A stretch of DNA of 64,000 nt, taken from the NCBI RefSeq assembly GCF_009739515.1, contig NZ_CP046535.1:1240001-1304000 (forward strand), in the 5' to 3' direction. Made by a program: the position numbers and the translations under genes. Below the pieces are notes generated by a model. It did no database searches. It worked only from the letters and a program-made list of their open reading frames with translations, and was not told where the DNA came from. Positions 36,387 to 47,092 of this stretch are shown here, in pieces (the first letter of the stretch is position 1; every line of letters starts with the position of its first letter). This DNA comes from Sphingomonas profundi (GTDB taxonomy: Bacteria; Pseudomonadota; Alphaproteobacteria; Sphingomonadales; Sphingomonadaceae).

Positions 36387-36481
36387 CGTCTGGCGAATGT
36401 CGGCTTCGATCGCCTGCTCCGTCATCCTCAACCGGGTTCGGGATTACGGGGTGGATGTTCGAACGATATGTTCGCCAGACG
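36387..36481. repeat. inverted repeat with REP-like hairpin before cckA
   Basis: CGTCTGGCGAA 36387-36397 and TTCGCCAGACG 36471-36481 are perfect 11-bp inverted arms 73 nt apart. Between them lies GTCATCCTCAACCGGGTTCGGGAT, a GTCATCC...GGAT hairpin variant of the ATCCTGAA...TTCAGGAT element at 60736. It occupies most of the 277-nt gap between the M13 peptidase and cckA. I see no ORF or RNA gene here. Confidence 0.5.
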
Positions 36482-36627
36482 AGTTCGGCATCCGCCACGC
36501 GTGACCTGTAACCCGGCCTCAACATAGCGTGGCCGAATAGCGGCCGAGCCCGAAACGAAGGTCGTGGCTTCCCCTTCGATCGGTCGCGCGGCTTGACGGC
36601 ATCGGCGCGCGCGGGGGATGAGGCGGG

Positions 36628-39048
36628 ATGGCTTCCTCAGCGCCCCCGCTCGCCCCGTCCGCCGGCTTGGACCGGGCCGCCCTGTTCGGCGTGCTCGCCG
36701 CCGGGCTCGGCTCGGCGCTGCTGCTGCTGTGGGCGATCGATGCCTTCGTCGTGTCGGCGGTGTTCCTCGCCGTGATCTGGTCGGCGGCGGCGCTGGTGCT
36801 GCTGTTCGCCCGCGCGCGCCGCGCCGCCCCGGCCGAGGCGGAGGGCGCCGACTGGTCGCTGACCAATGCCGCGATTGAGGATGCCGCCCAGCCGGTCGCC
36901 GTCACCGATCGCGCCGGCCGGCTGGTCTGCGCCAACCGGCTGTATGGCGAGTGGTTCAGCCACTGGCCGGCGCCGCCCGCGCTCCCCCTGTCGGACGACG
37001 GCGCCGATCGCCTTGCCGCCGCCGGCCGCACGGCCTGGCGGGATGGCGAGGGCGTGGCGACCGATCTCTCCGGCGGGCGCGGCCGGTTCAGCGCGCGGGT
37101 GGCGCGCGCTGGCCACGCCGACGACCACCTCGTCTGGCGGTTCGCGCCCGCGCTGGCGGTGGACCTGCTGGCCGAGGCGCGGGCGATGATCGCCGGGGAG
37201 GGCGGCAACCGGCTGGCGGCGGCGGGCGTGATGGCGGCGCTGGTGGATGGCGGCGGCCGGTTGCTGGCCGCCAACCGCGCTTTGCTGGCGCGCGCGCTCG
37301 GCACGGCGGAGGCGGCGCCGGCGGGCCGGCCGTTCGTCGACCTGCTGGCGACCGGCACCGACGAGTATATTCGCCTGGCCGCCGAGAGCGAGACGGCCGA
37401 TCCGCTGCGGCTGGTGCAGATCCCGCTCGATCAGGGCGATCCGGGCCACGCCACGATCATCCTGCTGCTGGACGAGGACGGCGCCGTCGCCACCCGGCCC
37501 GGCGCCCGCAGCACGGCAACCGCCAACGTGCACGCGCTGCTGGCGATGCTGCCGCTGGGCTTGGCGCTGGCCGAGCGCGACGGGCGCATCCTGTTCATGA
37601 ACGAGGCGTTCGAGCGGGCGGCCGCGATCCCGGCCGGCCAGTCCGTGCTCTATCCCGGCGATCTGGTGGTGAAGGAGGACAAGGCGGCCGTCTCCGATGC
37701 GGTGCGCCGCTTCTCCGCCGGGCACCGCGTCTCCGGCGATCTCTCGGTGCGGCTGCGCTGGCGGCCGGAGGAGCCGGTGGCGCTCACCATCGCCGGCGCG
37801 CGCGGGCTGGGCGAGGCGGCGGTGCTGCTGAGCCTGAAGGACAATAGTGAGGAATCGAAGCTGAAGAAGCAGGTGCTGCAGGCCACCAAGATGCAGGCCG
37901 TGGGCCAGCTGGCCGGCGGCGTGGCGCATGACTTCAACAACATCCTCACCGCGATCATCGGCCACTGCGACCTGATGATGATGCGCCATGCGCCGGGCGA
38001 CAGCGACTATGACGATATCCAGCAGATCCGCCAGAACTCCAATCGCGCCGCCAGCCTGACGCGGCAGCTGCTCGCCTTCTCCCGCCAGCAGACGCTGCGG
38101 CCGCAGATGCTGCAGTTGCCGGACGTCGTTTCCGAAGTGTCCAACCTGCTCCGCCGGCTGCTGGGTGAGACGGTGACGCTGACGGTGAAGCACGGCCGCG
38201 ACCTGGGGGCGGTGCGCGCCGATCCCGGCCAGCTGGAGCAGGTGATCGTCAACCTGGCGGTGAATGCGCGCGATGCGATGCCCGGCGGCGGCACCCTGAC
38301 GATCCAGACCTACGCGGTGCCGGCGGCGCAGGTGCGCGACCTGGACAGCGAGATACTGCCGGTGGCCGACTATACCGCGCTCAGCGTGTCGGACACCGGC
38401 AGCGGCATTGCGCCCGAGATCCTCGCCAAGATATTCGAGCCGTTCTTCACCACCAAGGAGGTGGGCAAGGGCACGGGTCTTGGCCTCTCCACCGTGTACG
38501 GCATCGTCAAACAGTCCGAAGGGTTCATCTTCGCCGAGTCGACGGTTGGCGAGGGGACCAGCTTCGTCATCTACCTGCCCGTCCACCGCGCGCCGGCGCT
38601 GGCGGAGCCGGCCGCGCCGCCGCCGCGCGAGAAGCCGGCGGAGCTGTGGGGCACCGGCACGATCCTGATCGTGGAGGATGAGGATATGGTGCGCGCCGTG
38701 GCGGAACGCGCGCTGACGCGGCAGGGCTACACCGTGCACACCGCATCGAACGGCGAGGAGGCGCTGGAGATGCTGGCGGACATGGCCGCCGCCGGCGGTC
38801 CGCCCGTGGACCTGCTGATATCCGACGTGGTGATGCCGACGATGGACGGGCCGACGATGGTGCGCCAGGCGCGGGCGCGATACCCGCACCTGCCGATCCT
38901 CTTCATGTCCGGTTACGCCGAGGAGCAGCTGCGCCGGTCGATCGATCTGGACCATGTCGCCTTCATCGCGAAACCCTTTTCCGTGCAGCAGCTTGCCGCC
39001 GCCGCCCGCGATGCGCTGCGCGCCAAAGCCTCTAGCCCGGAGCCGTAA
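36628..39048 (+). CDS. cckA: CckA-type hybrid histidine kinase
   Basis: A cell-cycle kinase that, through ChpT, sets phosphorylation of CtrA and CpdR in alphaproteobacteria. It is 806 residues long: two N-terminal TM helices (about 20-65), PAS-like regions (about 80-400), a HisKA helix with phosphoacceptor His434 in GGVAHDFNNILTAIIGH, the ATPase with NLAVNARDAMPGG, DTGSGI and GKGTGLGLSTVYGIVKQSEG, and a C-terminal receiver with Asp733 in LLISDVVMPTMDGP. GHCDLMMMRH and this architecture are typical of CckA. A lone receiver gene starts 19 nt downstream. Confidence 0.92.
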   Translation: MASSAPPLAPSAGLDRAALFGVLAAGLGSALLLLWAIDAFVVSAVFLAVIWSAAALVLLFARARRAAPAEAEGADWSLTNAAIEDAAQPVAVTDRAGRLVCANRLYGEWFSHWPAPPALPLSDDGADRLAAAGRTAWRDGEGVATDLSGGRGRFSARVARAGHADDHLVWRFAPALAVDLLAEARAMIAGEGGNRLAAAGVMAALVDGGGRLLAANRALLARALGTAEAAPAGRPFVDLLATGTDEYIRLAAESETADPLRLVQIPLDQGDPGHATIILLLDEDGAVATRPGARSTATANVHALLAMLPLGLALAERDGRILFMNEAFERAAAIPAGQSVLYPGDLVVKEDKAAVSDAVRRFSAGHRVSGDLSVRLRWRPEEPVALTIAGARGLGEAAVLLSLKDNSEESKLKKQVLQATKMQAVGQLAGGVAHDFNNILTAIIGHCDLMMMRHAPGDSDYDDIQQIRQNSNRAASLTRQLLAFSRQQTLRPQMLQLPDVVSEVSNLLRRLLGETVTLTVKHGRDLGAVRADPGQLEQVIVNLAVNARDAMPGGGTLTIQTYAVPAAQVRDLDSEILPVADYTALSVSDTGSGIAPEILAKIFEPFFTTKEVGKGTGLGLSTVYGIVKQSEGFIFAESTVGEGTSFVIYLPVHRAPALAEPAAPPPREKPAELWGTGTILIVEDEDMVRAVAERALTRQGYTVHTASNGEEALEMLADMAAAGGPPVDLLISDVVMPTMDGPTMVRQARARYPHLPILFMSGYAEEQLRRSIDLDHVAFIAKPFSVQQLAAAARDALRAKASSPEP

Positions 39049-39067
39049 TGACGGCTAGAAGACGGAC

Positions 39068-39430
39068 ATGACCGCGTCTCTCTCGATCCTCATCGTCGAG
39101 GACGAACCCCTTATCGCGATGATGCTCGAGGATTTCGTCGACACGCTCGGCCACACAGTGGCGGGCACCGCCGATTGCGTGTCGGACGCGCTGGCTCGGC
39201 TGGAGCAGGGCGGCGTCGACGTGGCCATCCTGGACGTGCACCTGCGCGGCGGCGAGCCCTCGTGGCCGGTGGCGGACGTGCTGGCCGATCGCGGCATCGC
39301 CTATCTCGTTTCCACCGGCGGCCATGTCGATCCGCCGCCGGCGCGCCATGCCGCGGCGCCGCAACTCTCCAAGCCGTTCACGATGGATGGCATCCAGGCG
39401 GCGATCGACTCCGCGATGGACCGCGTCTGA
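39068..39430 (+). CDS. single-domain response regulator after cckA
   Basis: A CheY-like receiver of 120 residues: [16 protein letters not shown], phosphoacceptor Asp56 in [11 protein letters not shown], and the Lys of [10 protein letters not shown]. The switch Ser/Thr is in YLVSTGG. It is unlike CpdR in its [15 protein letters not shown] segment, so I do not name it. Its place 19 nt after cckA suggests a phosphate partner or sink of that pathway. Confidence 0.85.
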   Translation: MTASLSILIVEDEPLIAMMLEDFVDTLGHTVAGTADCVSDALARLEQGGVDVAILDVHLRGGEPSWPVADVLADRGIAYLVSTGGHVDPPPARHAAAPQLSKPFTMDGIQAAIDSAMDRV

Positions 39431-39439
39431 TCTTTCTCC

Positions 39440-39454
39440 GTTCACTACTTGTTC
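39440..39454 (+). promoter_or_regulatory. LexA (SOS) box upstream of recA
   Basis: GTTC-ACTACTT-GTTC matches the alphaproteobacterial LexA box GTTC-N7-GTTC exactly, 74 nt before the recA ATG. A third GTTC at 39463-39466 follows with an 8-nt gap, possibly an imperfect second half-site. The position is right for repression of recA in the absence of DNA damage. Confidence 0.8.
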
Positions 39455-39527
39455 CACTGCTCGTTCCGCGCTATGTCGTGCCGGCGTTGACGGCGCCGTT
39501 GCGCGATCTACGAGGGAGCGAGAACCC

Positions 39528-40601
<1,074 letters not shown>

Positions 40602-40765
40602 GGCCGGCCCACGCCGGCGGCCGCCCGGCGCATCCTCGCGTGCATGGGTGCGGCACTCGTGGCGATCCGGCGGTGATGCGATGACGTCGCCGGGGCGCGC
40701 CGGCAGGATGTCCGGCGGCTCCTGACGCGCTTCCACGCCGGGCGATCAGGCTCTAGGGTTTGGCG

Positions 40766-41392
40766 ATGACCATCATCGTCCATCATCTCGAAAATTCGCG
40801 CTCGCAGCGCATCCTCTGGCTGCTCGAGGAGCTGGAACTGCCTTACTCGGTGACGCGGTACGAGCGCGATCCGAAGACGATGCTCGCGCCGCCCGCGCTG
40901 AAGCGCGTCCATCCGCTGGGCAAGGCGCCCGTGATCGAGGATGAGGGCCGCGTGATCGCGGAGACCGGCGCGATCGTGGAGTATCTGGTGGAGAAGGGCG
41001 GCGGCCGGCTCGGCGCGCCCGGCAACCGCGACGCGGCGCTGCGCTACCGCCACTTCCTCCATTATGCCGAGGGATCGATGATGCCGCCGCTGCTGGCGCT
41101 GCTCGTCATCGGTCGGCTGGGGCTGCTCGGCCTGCCGGCGAGGAAGCCGGTGCAGCGCATGCTCGACGGTCATCTCGATTGGCTGGACGGCGAGCTTGCC
41201 ACGCGCGACTGGTTCGCCGGATCGGACTTCACCGCCGCCGACGTGATGATGAGCTTCCCGATCGAGGCGTCGCGCCAGCGCGCCGGGCTGGACGGGAGCC
41301 GGCCGCACCTGATCGACTGGCTCGAACGCATCCACGCCCGCCGCGCTTACGCCCGCGCGCTCGCGGCCGGCGGCCCTTACGCCTATGCGTGA
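40766..41392 (+). CDS. glutathione S-transferase
   Basis: A 208-residue soluble GST: thioredoxin-like N-domain (IIVHHLENSRSQRILWLLEELELPYSVTRYERDP, cis-Pro loop KAPVIEDEGRVIAETGAIVEYLV) and an all-helical C-domain with DWFAGSDFTAADVMMSFPIEA. The active-site residue is probably Ser near SRSQRILW. Start ATG 40766 follows a GGCGATCAGGCTCTA box shared with ppx. The substrate is unknown. Confidence 0.9.
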   Translation: MTIIVHHLENSRSQRILWLLEELELPYSVTRYERDPKTMLAPPALKRVHPLGKAPVIEDEGRVIAETGAIVEYLVEKGGGRLGAPGNRDAALRYRHFLHYAEGSMMPPLLALLVIGRLGLLGLPARKPVQRMLDGHLDWLDGELATRDWFAGSDFTAADVMMSFPIEASRQRAGLDGSRPHLIDWLERIHARRAYARALAAGGPYAYA

Positions 41393-41600
41393 CGACGTGA
41401 TCGGCCGGGAAGCTTCGGTATCCGGTTCCGGCGTCTCGCCCGGATCGAGATCGCGGCGGGCACCGCCGACGGGTCTGAGTGCAGCCGTGCGGAGCGCCGG
41501 GCAGATCTTTCGGCGGCGGCGCTGGCTGAGGACACGACCCCCGGTTTGCAGTGGATTGGTAGAGGCGAGCGCCTGCCTTGCGCCCGGCAGACAGGCTCGG

Positions 41601-42185
41601 ATGACCGGGCGGGGGTGGCGCGTGACGCACGGTCCGGTCGCCGTCATCGCGCTGATCGGGCTGGTCCTCGTCGTCGCGCCGCTCGGGGCCGCGCCGTCCG
41701 CGCCGCCGGCGGCGGAGCAGGCCGGCGATGCGGTGCCGGATCCGGCCACGCAGCGGCGGGTGCTGGCGGCGAGCTACGCCTATTTCGCGGCGAAGGACGG
41801 CGGCCGCTACGACGCCGCCTACGCCGTCTTCGCGCCGAGCGTGCGCGCCTATCTCACGCCGGAGCTGTACCGCGGCGAGGCGGCGCGGTTCAACGCGATG
41901 GCCGGCCGGGGCGAGCGCCGCATCGTCCGGCTCACCTGGGAGCGCGATCCGCCCGGGGCGACCGTGCCGGGCCTCTACGTGGCGGCGGACTTCGTCGCCC
42001 GGTTCGCCAATCTGCGGCTCCACTGCGGTTATCTGATGTGGCACCGCGAGGCGGACGGCGCCTTCCGCATCGTGCGCGAGGAGCAGAGCTTCCTCGACGA
42101 GGCCACGGCCCGCGCGATGGTGCCGGAACGGCTGCGGCCGCTGCCGCGCCAGTTCGGCTGCCCCGATGCGGATGCCGGCCAGTAG
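41601..42185 (+). CDS. secreted DUF4019-like hypothetical protein
   Basis: A 194-residue protein: signal segment HGPVAVIALIGLVLVVAPLGAAPS, then an NTF2-like pattern (RVLAASYAYFAAKDGGRYDAAYAVFAPSVRAYL...RREIVRLTWERDPPG...YVAADFVARFANLRLHCGYLMWHREADGAFRIVREEQSFL) typical of DUF4019 and related domains. ATG 41601 is chosen; a GTG at 41622 would also give a signal peptide. It precedes alaS by 109 nt. Function unknown. Confidence 0.7.
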   Translation: MTGRGWRVTHGPVAVIALIGLVLVVAPLGAAPSAPPAAEQAGDAVPDPATQRRVLAASYAYFAAKDGGRYDAAYAVFAPSVRAYLTPELYRGEAARFNAMAGRGERRIVRLTWERDPPGATVPGLYVAADFVARFANLRLHCGYLMWHREADGAFRIVREEQSFLDEATARAMVPERLRPLPRQFGCPDADAGQ

Positions 42186-42294
42186 CGTGGCCCCAGTCGC
42201 GCGGCCATGGGCAGGCGGCGAGTGTCGCCGGCCGCCCGTGTTGGCCCGGCAGCGCGCGCTTGAGTCGCGCATCGCCCTCGCCTAAATCCCGTTC

Positions 42295-44970
42295 ATGACA
42301 TCGACCAACGACATCCGCCGATCCTTCCTCGATTACTTCGCCGGCGAGGGGCATGTGGCGGTGCCGTCCGCCCCGCTGATCCCGCACAACGACCCGACCC
42401 TGATGTTCGTCAATGCGGGCATGGTGCCGTTCAAGAACGTGTTCACCGGCCAGGAGTCGCGGCCCTATGTGCGCGCCGCCTCGTCGCAGAAGTGCGTGCG
42501 GGCCGGTGGCAAGCACAATGATCTCGACAATGTCGGCTACACCGCGCGGCACCACACCTTCTTCGAGATGCTCGGCAATTTCTCGTTCGGCGATTATTTC
42601 AAGGAACAGGCGATCACCCACGCCTGGACCCTGCTGACGAAGGTGTGGGGCCTCGACCCCGACCGGCTGACCGCCACCGTCTACCATACGGACGACGAGG
42701 CGTTCGCATTGTGGCGCAAGATCGCCGGCCTGCCGGAGGAGCGGATCATCCGCATCCCCACCAAGGACAATTTCTGGGCGATGGGCGACAGCGGCCCGTG
42801 CGGCCCGTGCTCCGAGATCTTCTTCGATCACGGCGCCCACATTCCCGGCGGCCCGCCCGGCAGCCCGGACGAGGATGGCGACCGCTTCGTCGAGATCTGG
42901 AACCTCGTGTTCATGCAGTTCGAGCAGGCGGACAACGCGATCGTCGGCGAGCTGCCGAAGAAATCGATCGATACCGGCATGGGGCTGGAGCGGATCGCCG
43001 CCGTGCTGCAGGGCGTCCACGACAATTACGACACCGACACCTTCAAGGCGCTGATCGCCGCCTCGGGCGAGCTTACCCGCACCGCCATCGATGGCGCGAA
43101 CACCGCCTCGCACCGGGTGATCGCCGATCACCTGCGCGCATCCGGCTTCCTGGTGGCGGACGGCGTGCTGCCGGCCAACGAGGGCCGCGGCTATGTGCTG
43201 CGGCGGATCATGCGGCGGGCGATGCGCCACGCCCACCTGCTGGGCGCGGCCGATCCGCTGATGCACCGGCTGGTGCCGGCGCTGGTGGCGGAGATGGGCG
43301 CCGCCTATCCCGAGCTCGTCCGCGCGCAGCCGCTGATCGAGGAGACGCTGAAGCTGGAGGAGACCCGCTTCCGCCAGACGCTCGCCAACGGCCTGCGGCT
43401 GCTGGACGAGGCGACCGGCGGCATGGCGGCGGGCGACACCCTGCCGGGCGCGACGGCGTTCAAGCTCTACGACACGTTCGGCTTCCCCTACGACCTTACC
43501 GAGGATGCGCTGCGGGCGCAGGGCCTCAGCGTCGATCGCGCCGGCTTCGACGCGGCGATGGCCGAGCAGAAGGCGGCGGCGCGGGCGGCTTGGAAGGGAT
43601 CGGGCGAGCGCGCCTCCGACGATATCTGGTTCGACATCGCCGAGGCGGAGGGCGGCACCGAGTTCATCGGCTATGGCGCGCACGAGGGCGAGGGCCGCGT
43701 GATCGCGATCGTGCGCGAGGGCGCGCGCGTGGAGCAGGCGCAGACCGGCGAGGAGGTGGCGATCCTCGTCAACCAGACGCCCTTCTACGGCGAGAGCGGC
43801 GGCCAGAACGGCGACATCGGCACGATTACCGGCGAGAACGGCTTCGCCGCCGAGGTGCGCGATACCGCCAAGCCGCTCGGTCGGCTGCACGCGCACCGCG
43901 CGGTGGTGGAAGGCGGCGAGGTGCGCGTCGGCGATGCGGTGCACCTGTCGGTGGACGTCGTCCACCGGGCGCAGCTGCGCGCCAATCACAGCGCGACGCA
44001 CCTGCTGCACGCGGCGCTGCGCCACCAGCTGGGCGGCCATGTGACGCAGAAGGGCAGCCTCGTCGCGGCGGACCGGCTGCGTTTCGACTTCTCCCACCCC
44101 AAGGCGCTGACCCCGGCGGAGATCGCCGCCGTGGAGGCCGAGGTGAACCGCCACATCCGCGAGAACGACGCCGTCACCACCCGCCTGATGACGCCGGACG
44201 AGGCGATCGCGGCGGGCGCGATGGCGCTGTTCGGCGAGAAATATGGCGACGAGGTGCGCGTGCTCTCGATGGGGCGCGGCGGCAGCGAGGTGGCCGATGC
44301 GGGCAGCTGGTCGGTGGAGCTGTGCGGCGGCACGCACGTGAACGCGCTGGGCGATATCGCGCTGTTCAAGATCGTGGCGGAGAGCGCGGTCTCCTCCGGC
44401 GTCCGCCGCATCGAGGCGCTGACCGGCGAGGCGGCGCGATCCTGGCTGACGGCGCGCGAGGACCGGCTGAAGGAGGCCGCGGCCACGCTGCGCGCGGCAC
44501 CGGACGAGGTGCCGGCGCGCGTCGTCCAGCTCGTTGAGGAACGGCGGCGGCTGGAGCGCGAACTGGCCGAGGCGAGGAAGGCGCTGGCGCTCGCCGGGCC
44601 GGCCAAGGCCGAGGCGGCGGGGCCGGAGCAGGTGGGCGGCCACGGCTTCGTCGGGCAGGTGATCGACGGGCTCGATCCCAAGGGGCTCCGCGGCCTGGTG
44701 GACGAGGCCAAGCAGCGCCTGGGCTCCGGCATCGCCGCGATCGTGGCGGTGAACGAGGGGCGGGCCTCCGTCGCGGTGGGCGTGACGGCGGATCTGGCGG
44801 CGGCGTTCAGCGCGGTCGATCTGGTGAAGCAGGCGGTCGCCGCACTCGGCGGGCAGGGCGGCGGCGGACGGGCGGACATGGCGCAGGGCGGCGGGCCCGA
44901 CGGGGCCCAGGCGCAGGCGGCGATCGACGCGGTGCGCGGCGCGATCGCGGGCGTGGCGCAGGCGGCCTGA
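42295..44970 (+). CDS. alaS: alanyl-tRNA synthetase
   Basis: Class II synthetase charging tRNA-Ala, with editing of mischarged Ser/Gly. It is 891 residues long: aminoacylation core ([32 protein letters not shown]), editing site [11 protein letters not shown] and CGGTHV zinc-ligand motif, and the C-terminal C-Ala domain ([18 protein letters not shown]...) with the glycine-rich [16 protein letters not shown] loop. The start [15 protein letters not shown] is the family N-terminus. Full length, no disruption. Confidence 0.97.
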   Translation: MTSTNDIRRSFLDYFAGEGHVAVPSAPLIPHNDPTLMFVNAGMVPFKNVFTGQESRPYVRAASSQKCVRAGGKHNDLDNVGYTARHHTFFEMLGNFSFGDYFKEQAITHAWTLLTKVWGLDPDRLTATVYHTDDEAFALWRKIAGLPEERIIRIPTKDNFWAMGDSGPCGPCSEIFFDHGAHIPGGPPGSPDEDGDRFVEIWNLVFMQFEQADNAIVGELPKKSIDTGMGLERIAAVLQGVHDNYDTDTFKALIAASGELTRTAIDGANTASHRVIADHLRASGFLVADGVLPANEGRGYVLRRIMRRAMRHAHLLGAADPLMHRLVPALVAEMGAAYPELVRAQPLIEETLKLEETRFRQTLANGLRLLDEATGGMAAGDTLPGATAFKLYDTFGFPYDLTEDALRAQGLSVDRAGFDAAMAEQKAAARAAWKGSGERASDDIWFDIAEAEGGTEFIGYGAHEGEGRVIAIVREGARVEQAQTGEEVAILVNQTPFYGESGGQNGDIGTITGENGFAAEVRDTAKPLGRLHAHRAVVEGGEVRVGDAVHLSVDVVHRAQLRANHSATHLLHAALRHQLGGHVTQKGSLVAADRLRFDFSHPKALTPAEIAAVEAEVNRHIRENDAVTTRLMTPDEAIAAGAMALFGEKYGDEVRVLSMGRGGSEVADAGSWSVELCGGTHVNALGDIALFKIVAESAVSSGVRRIEALTGEAARSWLTAREDRLKEAAATLRAAPDEVPARVVQLVEERRRLERELAEARKALALAGPAKAEAAGPEQVGGHGFVGQVIDGLDPKGLRGLVDEAKQRLGSGIAAIVAVNEGRASVAVGVTADLAAAFSAVDLVKQAVAALGGQGGGGRADMAQGGGPDGAQAQAAIDAVRGAIAGVAQAA

Positions 44971-45132
44971 GCGGCTTGCGGTTCACGATCCGCTTGCCCC
45001 GGATCGACGCGCGCAAATCCCTTGTTTGTCGCGCCTTGCGGGCGGCCGGGTGATTTCGCCAGCCTGGCCACCGCCCGGGATTCGGTCCGGCGCGCGGCAG
45101 CCTCGCTCCGGCGAACCGTGCAGGCGGCGCGA

Positions 45133-45160
45133 TTGACCGTTTTCGACCGCGCCTTATGGC
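45133..45160 (+). promoter_or_regulatory. candidate sigma-70 promoter before the beta-lactamase-like gene
   Basis: TTGACC (45133-45138), a 16-nt spacer and TATGGC (45155-45160) lie 43 nt before the ATG at 45203. Both boxes match a housekeeping promoter only partly, so this is a candidate. The remaining 232-nt gap after alaS holds no ORF or RNA I can identify. Confidence 0.3.
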
Positions 45161-45202
45161 CTTGGCTCAGATGATCGTGCCGGTCTGGCACATCTCCTCC
45201 TG

Positions 45203-46510
45203 ATGTACCGAGCGACCGTGACCGAACAGAAGAACAAGCCGCCGGCGTCGCGGGTGTGGACCGCTCCGTTCAAGATCAGCGTGGCGGTGGCGACTGGGAT
45301 CGCCGGGCTGAGCCTGCTGACGATCGGCAAGTCCGGCTGGGTGCGCACCGGCAACGACGCCGCGATGGCGGCCCCGCCTTCCGTGCGGATGGTGATACCG
45401 GACGGCGCCCGCCCCGGATCGGGTGCGGCACGGGCGGATTACGGCCGGCTGGATGCGCGGCTGACGCGGCTGATGCAATCGAAGGAGATGGTGGGCCTGG
45501 GCATCGCCGTGGTGGAGCATGGCGAGCTGCGCTTCGTGAAGGGCTATGGCGTCACCACCGCCGGATCGGACGACAAGGTGACGGCGAACACCGTGTTCCG
45601 CTGGGCCTCGCTCTCCAAGGGCATGGCCAGCACGATGGTGGGCGAGCTGGCGGCGGAGGGCAAGCTCTCGCTCGACGATCCGGTCTCGCGCTACTCGCCG
45701 TCGCTGAAGCTGCCGGGCGGGAGCGAGCGGCAGGTGACGATCGAGGATCTGCTCTCCCACCGGCTCGGCATCGTCAAGAACGCCTATGACGACAAGTTGG
45801 AGGAGGGGATCGATCCGCGCGTGATCCGCATCGCGCTGGGCAAGCTCGATCGCTACTGCGCGCCGGGCACCTGCTTCGCCTACCAGAACGTCGCTTATGA
45901 CGCGGCCAGCGAGGTCGTGCGGAGCGTGACCAAGCAGAGCTATCAGGATGCGGTGAAGCAGCGCCTGCTCGTGCCGCTCGGCATGACGTCCGCCAGCGTG
46001 ACGCGGGAGGGGCTGATGGCGGCGCGGAGCTGGGCGCGGCCGCATGTCGGCCGCAGGACGGTGCCGGTGGAGGAGCCCTACTACCGCGTGCCGGCGGCGG
46101 GCGGCATGAACTCCTCGATCCTCGATCTCGGCACCTGGATGCGCGCGCAGATGGGCGAGATGCGCAACGTGCTGCCGATGCGCGTGCTGGAGACGATCCA
46201 CCGCCCCCGCGTCTCCACCGCGTCCGCCACCAAGCGCGGCGCCGCCTTTCGCCGCGAGCTGACCGACGGCTATTACGCGCTGGGCTGGCGCGACTATCAA
46301 TATGCCGGCCACGCGATCGTCGGCCATCGCGGGGCGGTGCGCGGCTACCGATCGATGATCGCCTTCGATCCGAAGACGAAGGACGGCGTGGCGGTGCTGT
46401 GGAATTCCGAGAGCAACAAGCCGGTTGGGCTGCAGCTGGAGGTGTTCGACATGCTGTACCGCCGCCCGTTCAAGGACTGGATGGAGCTGGAGGGCAAGAA
46501 GGCGGAGTGA
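45203..46510 (+). CDS. serine hydrolase of the beta-lactamase/D-peptidase (class C) fold
   Basis: A 435-residue enzyme with an N-terminal membrane or signal segment (VAVATGIAGLSLLTIGKS). Catalytic Ser136 and Lys139 lie in ASLSKGMASTM (SxxK), Tyr227-Gln-Asn229 in FAYQNVAYD (YxN), and the third box is GHRGAVRGYR (HxG). The serine beta-lactamase-like family includes esterases, D-aminopeptidases and AmpC enzymes; the actual substrate is unknown. It is isolated, with YciI on the other strand downstream. Confidence 0.85.
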   Translation: MYRATVTEQKNKPPASRVWTAPFKISVAVATGIAGLSLLTIGKSGWVRTGNDAAMAAPPSVRMVIPDGARPGSGAARADYGRLDARLTRLMQSKEMVGLGIAVVEHGELRFVKGYGVTTAGSDDKVTANTVFRWASLSKGMASTMVGELAAEGKLSLDDPVSRYSPSLKLPGGSERQVTIEDLLSHRLGIVKNAYDDKLEEGIDPRVIRIALGKLDRYCAPGTCFAYQNVAYDAASEVVRSVTKQSYQDAVKQRLLVPLGMTSASVTREGLMAARSWARPHVGRRTVPVEEPYYRVPAAGGMNSSILDLGTWMRAQMGEMRNVLPMRVLETIHRPRVSTASATKRGAAFRRELTDGYYALGWRDYQYAGHAIVGHRGAVRGYRSMIAFDPKTKDGVAVLWNSESNKPVGLQLEVFDMLYRRPFKDWMELEGKKAE

Positions 46511-46610
46511 GAGAGTCTTACGACCGAGACGCGCCTCGGTCCGGTCCGAACCTGCTTTCGCCTCTTTCTCGATCGCGCCGATGCTCCCGATCGACCGGCT
46601 TGCGCGGCGT

Positions 46611-46949
46611 CTAGCTCGCCGGGTCGTACATGAACTCGCGGAGTTCCTGCGCGCACCGGCAGGAGACGGCGATCTTCCTCGCCCACTCCACGGCCTCCTC
46701 GCGGGTCGGTAGTTCCAGCACCGTCATCCCGCCCGTCAGCCGGATGCCGGGATATGTTCCGTCCGAGATGGACCCGTCGGCTGAGACGAGGACGGGATCG
46801 ACCCGCTCCGCGATACCGCCGGCGAAGACATAGACGCCGGCGTCCTTGGCTTCCTGGATCACCGCCCGCGAGGCGACAGCGGCGAGCGCGAGGTCTTCGT
46901 CCGTCAGCACCATGGCTTCGCTGGGAAAGGAGATAAGATACTTGGCCAT
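46611..46949 (-). CDS. YciI-like (YCII/DGPF domain) protein
   Basis: A 112-residue protein from ATG 46949 (MAKYLISFPSEAM). The fold signs are an N-terminal KYLISFPSEAMVLTDEDL strand-helix, a VYVFAGGIAERVDPVLVSADGS loop, GGMTVLELPTREEAVEWARKIAVSCRCAQELREF, matching dimeric alpha/beta YCII/DGPF proteins. The longer start (46964) adds only MHHSA. Function unknown; convergent with the beta-lactamase-like gene. Confidence 0.8.
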   Translation of the reverse strand: MAKYLISFPSEAMVLTDEDLALAAVASRAVIQEAKDAGVYVFAGGIAERVDPVLVSADGSISDGTYPGIRLTGGMTVLELPTREEAVEWARKIAVSCRCAQELREFMYDPAS

Positions 46950-47092
46950 CGCCGAATGATGCATCGCGGTCTCGTCAGCGGCAAGCGCGGTTTCCGCGCG
47001 ACACGTTCACATCCTGCGTGGCGACCCCGTGCCTGCCTCCGCGACCGTGCGCTCCACTAGGCAAAAACCCGCTCATCGCCTAAGTGCCACGC

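Noticed and set aside
34260-36431. 723-codon minus-strand frame opposite the M13 peptidase
   Set aside because: Shadow frame; the peptidase on the plus strand has its zinc motifs.
41932-44643. 903-codon minus-strand frame opposite alaS
   Set aside because: Shadow of alaS; the longest such frame but without motifs.
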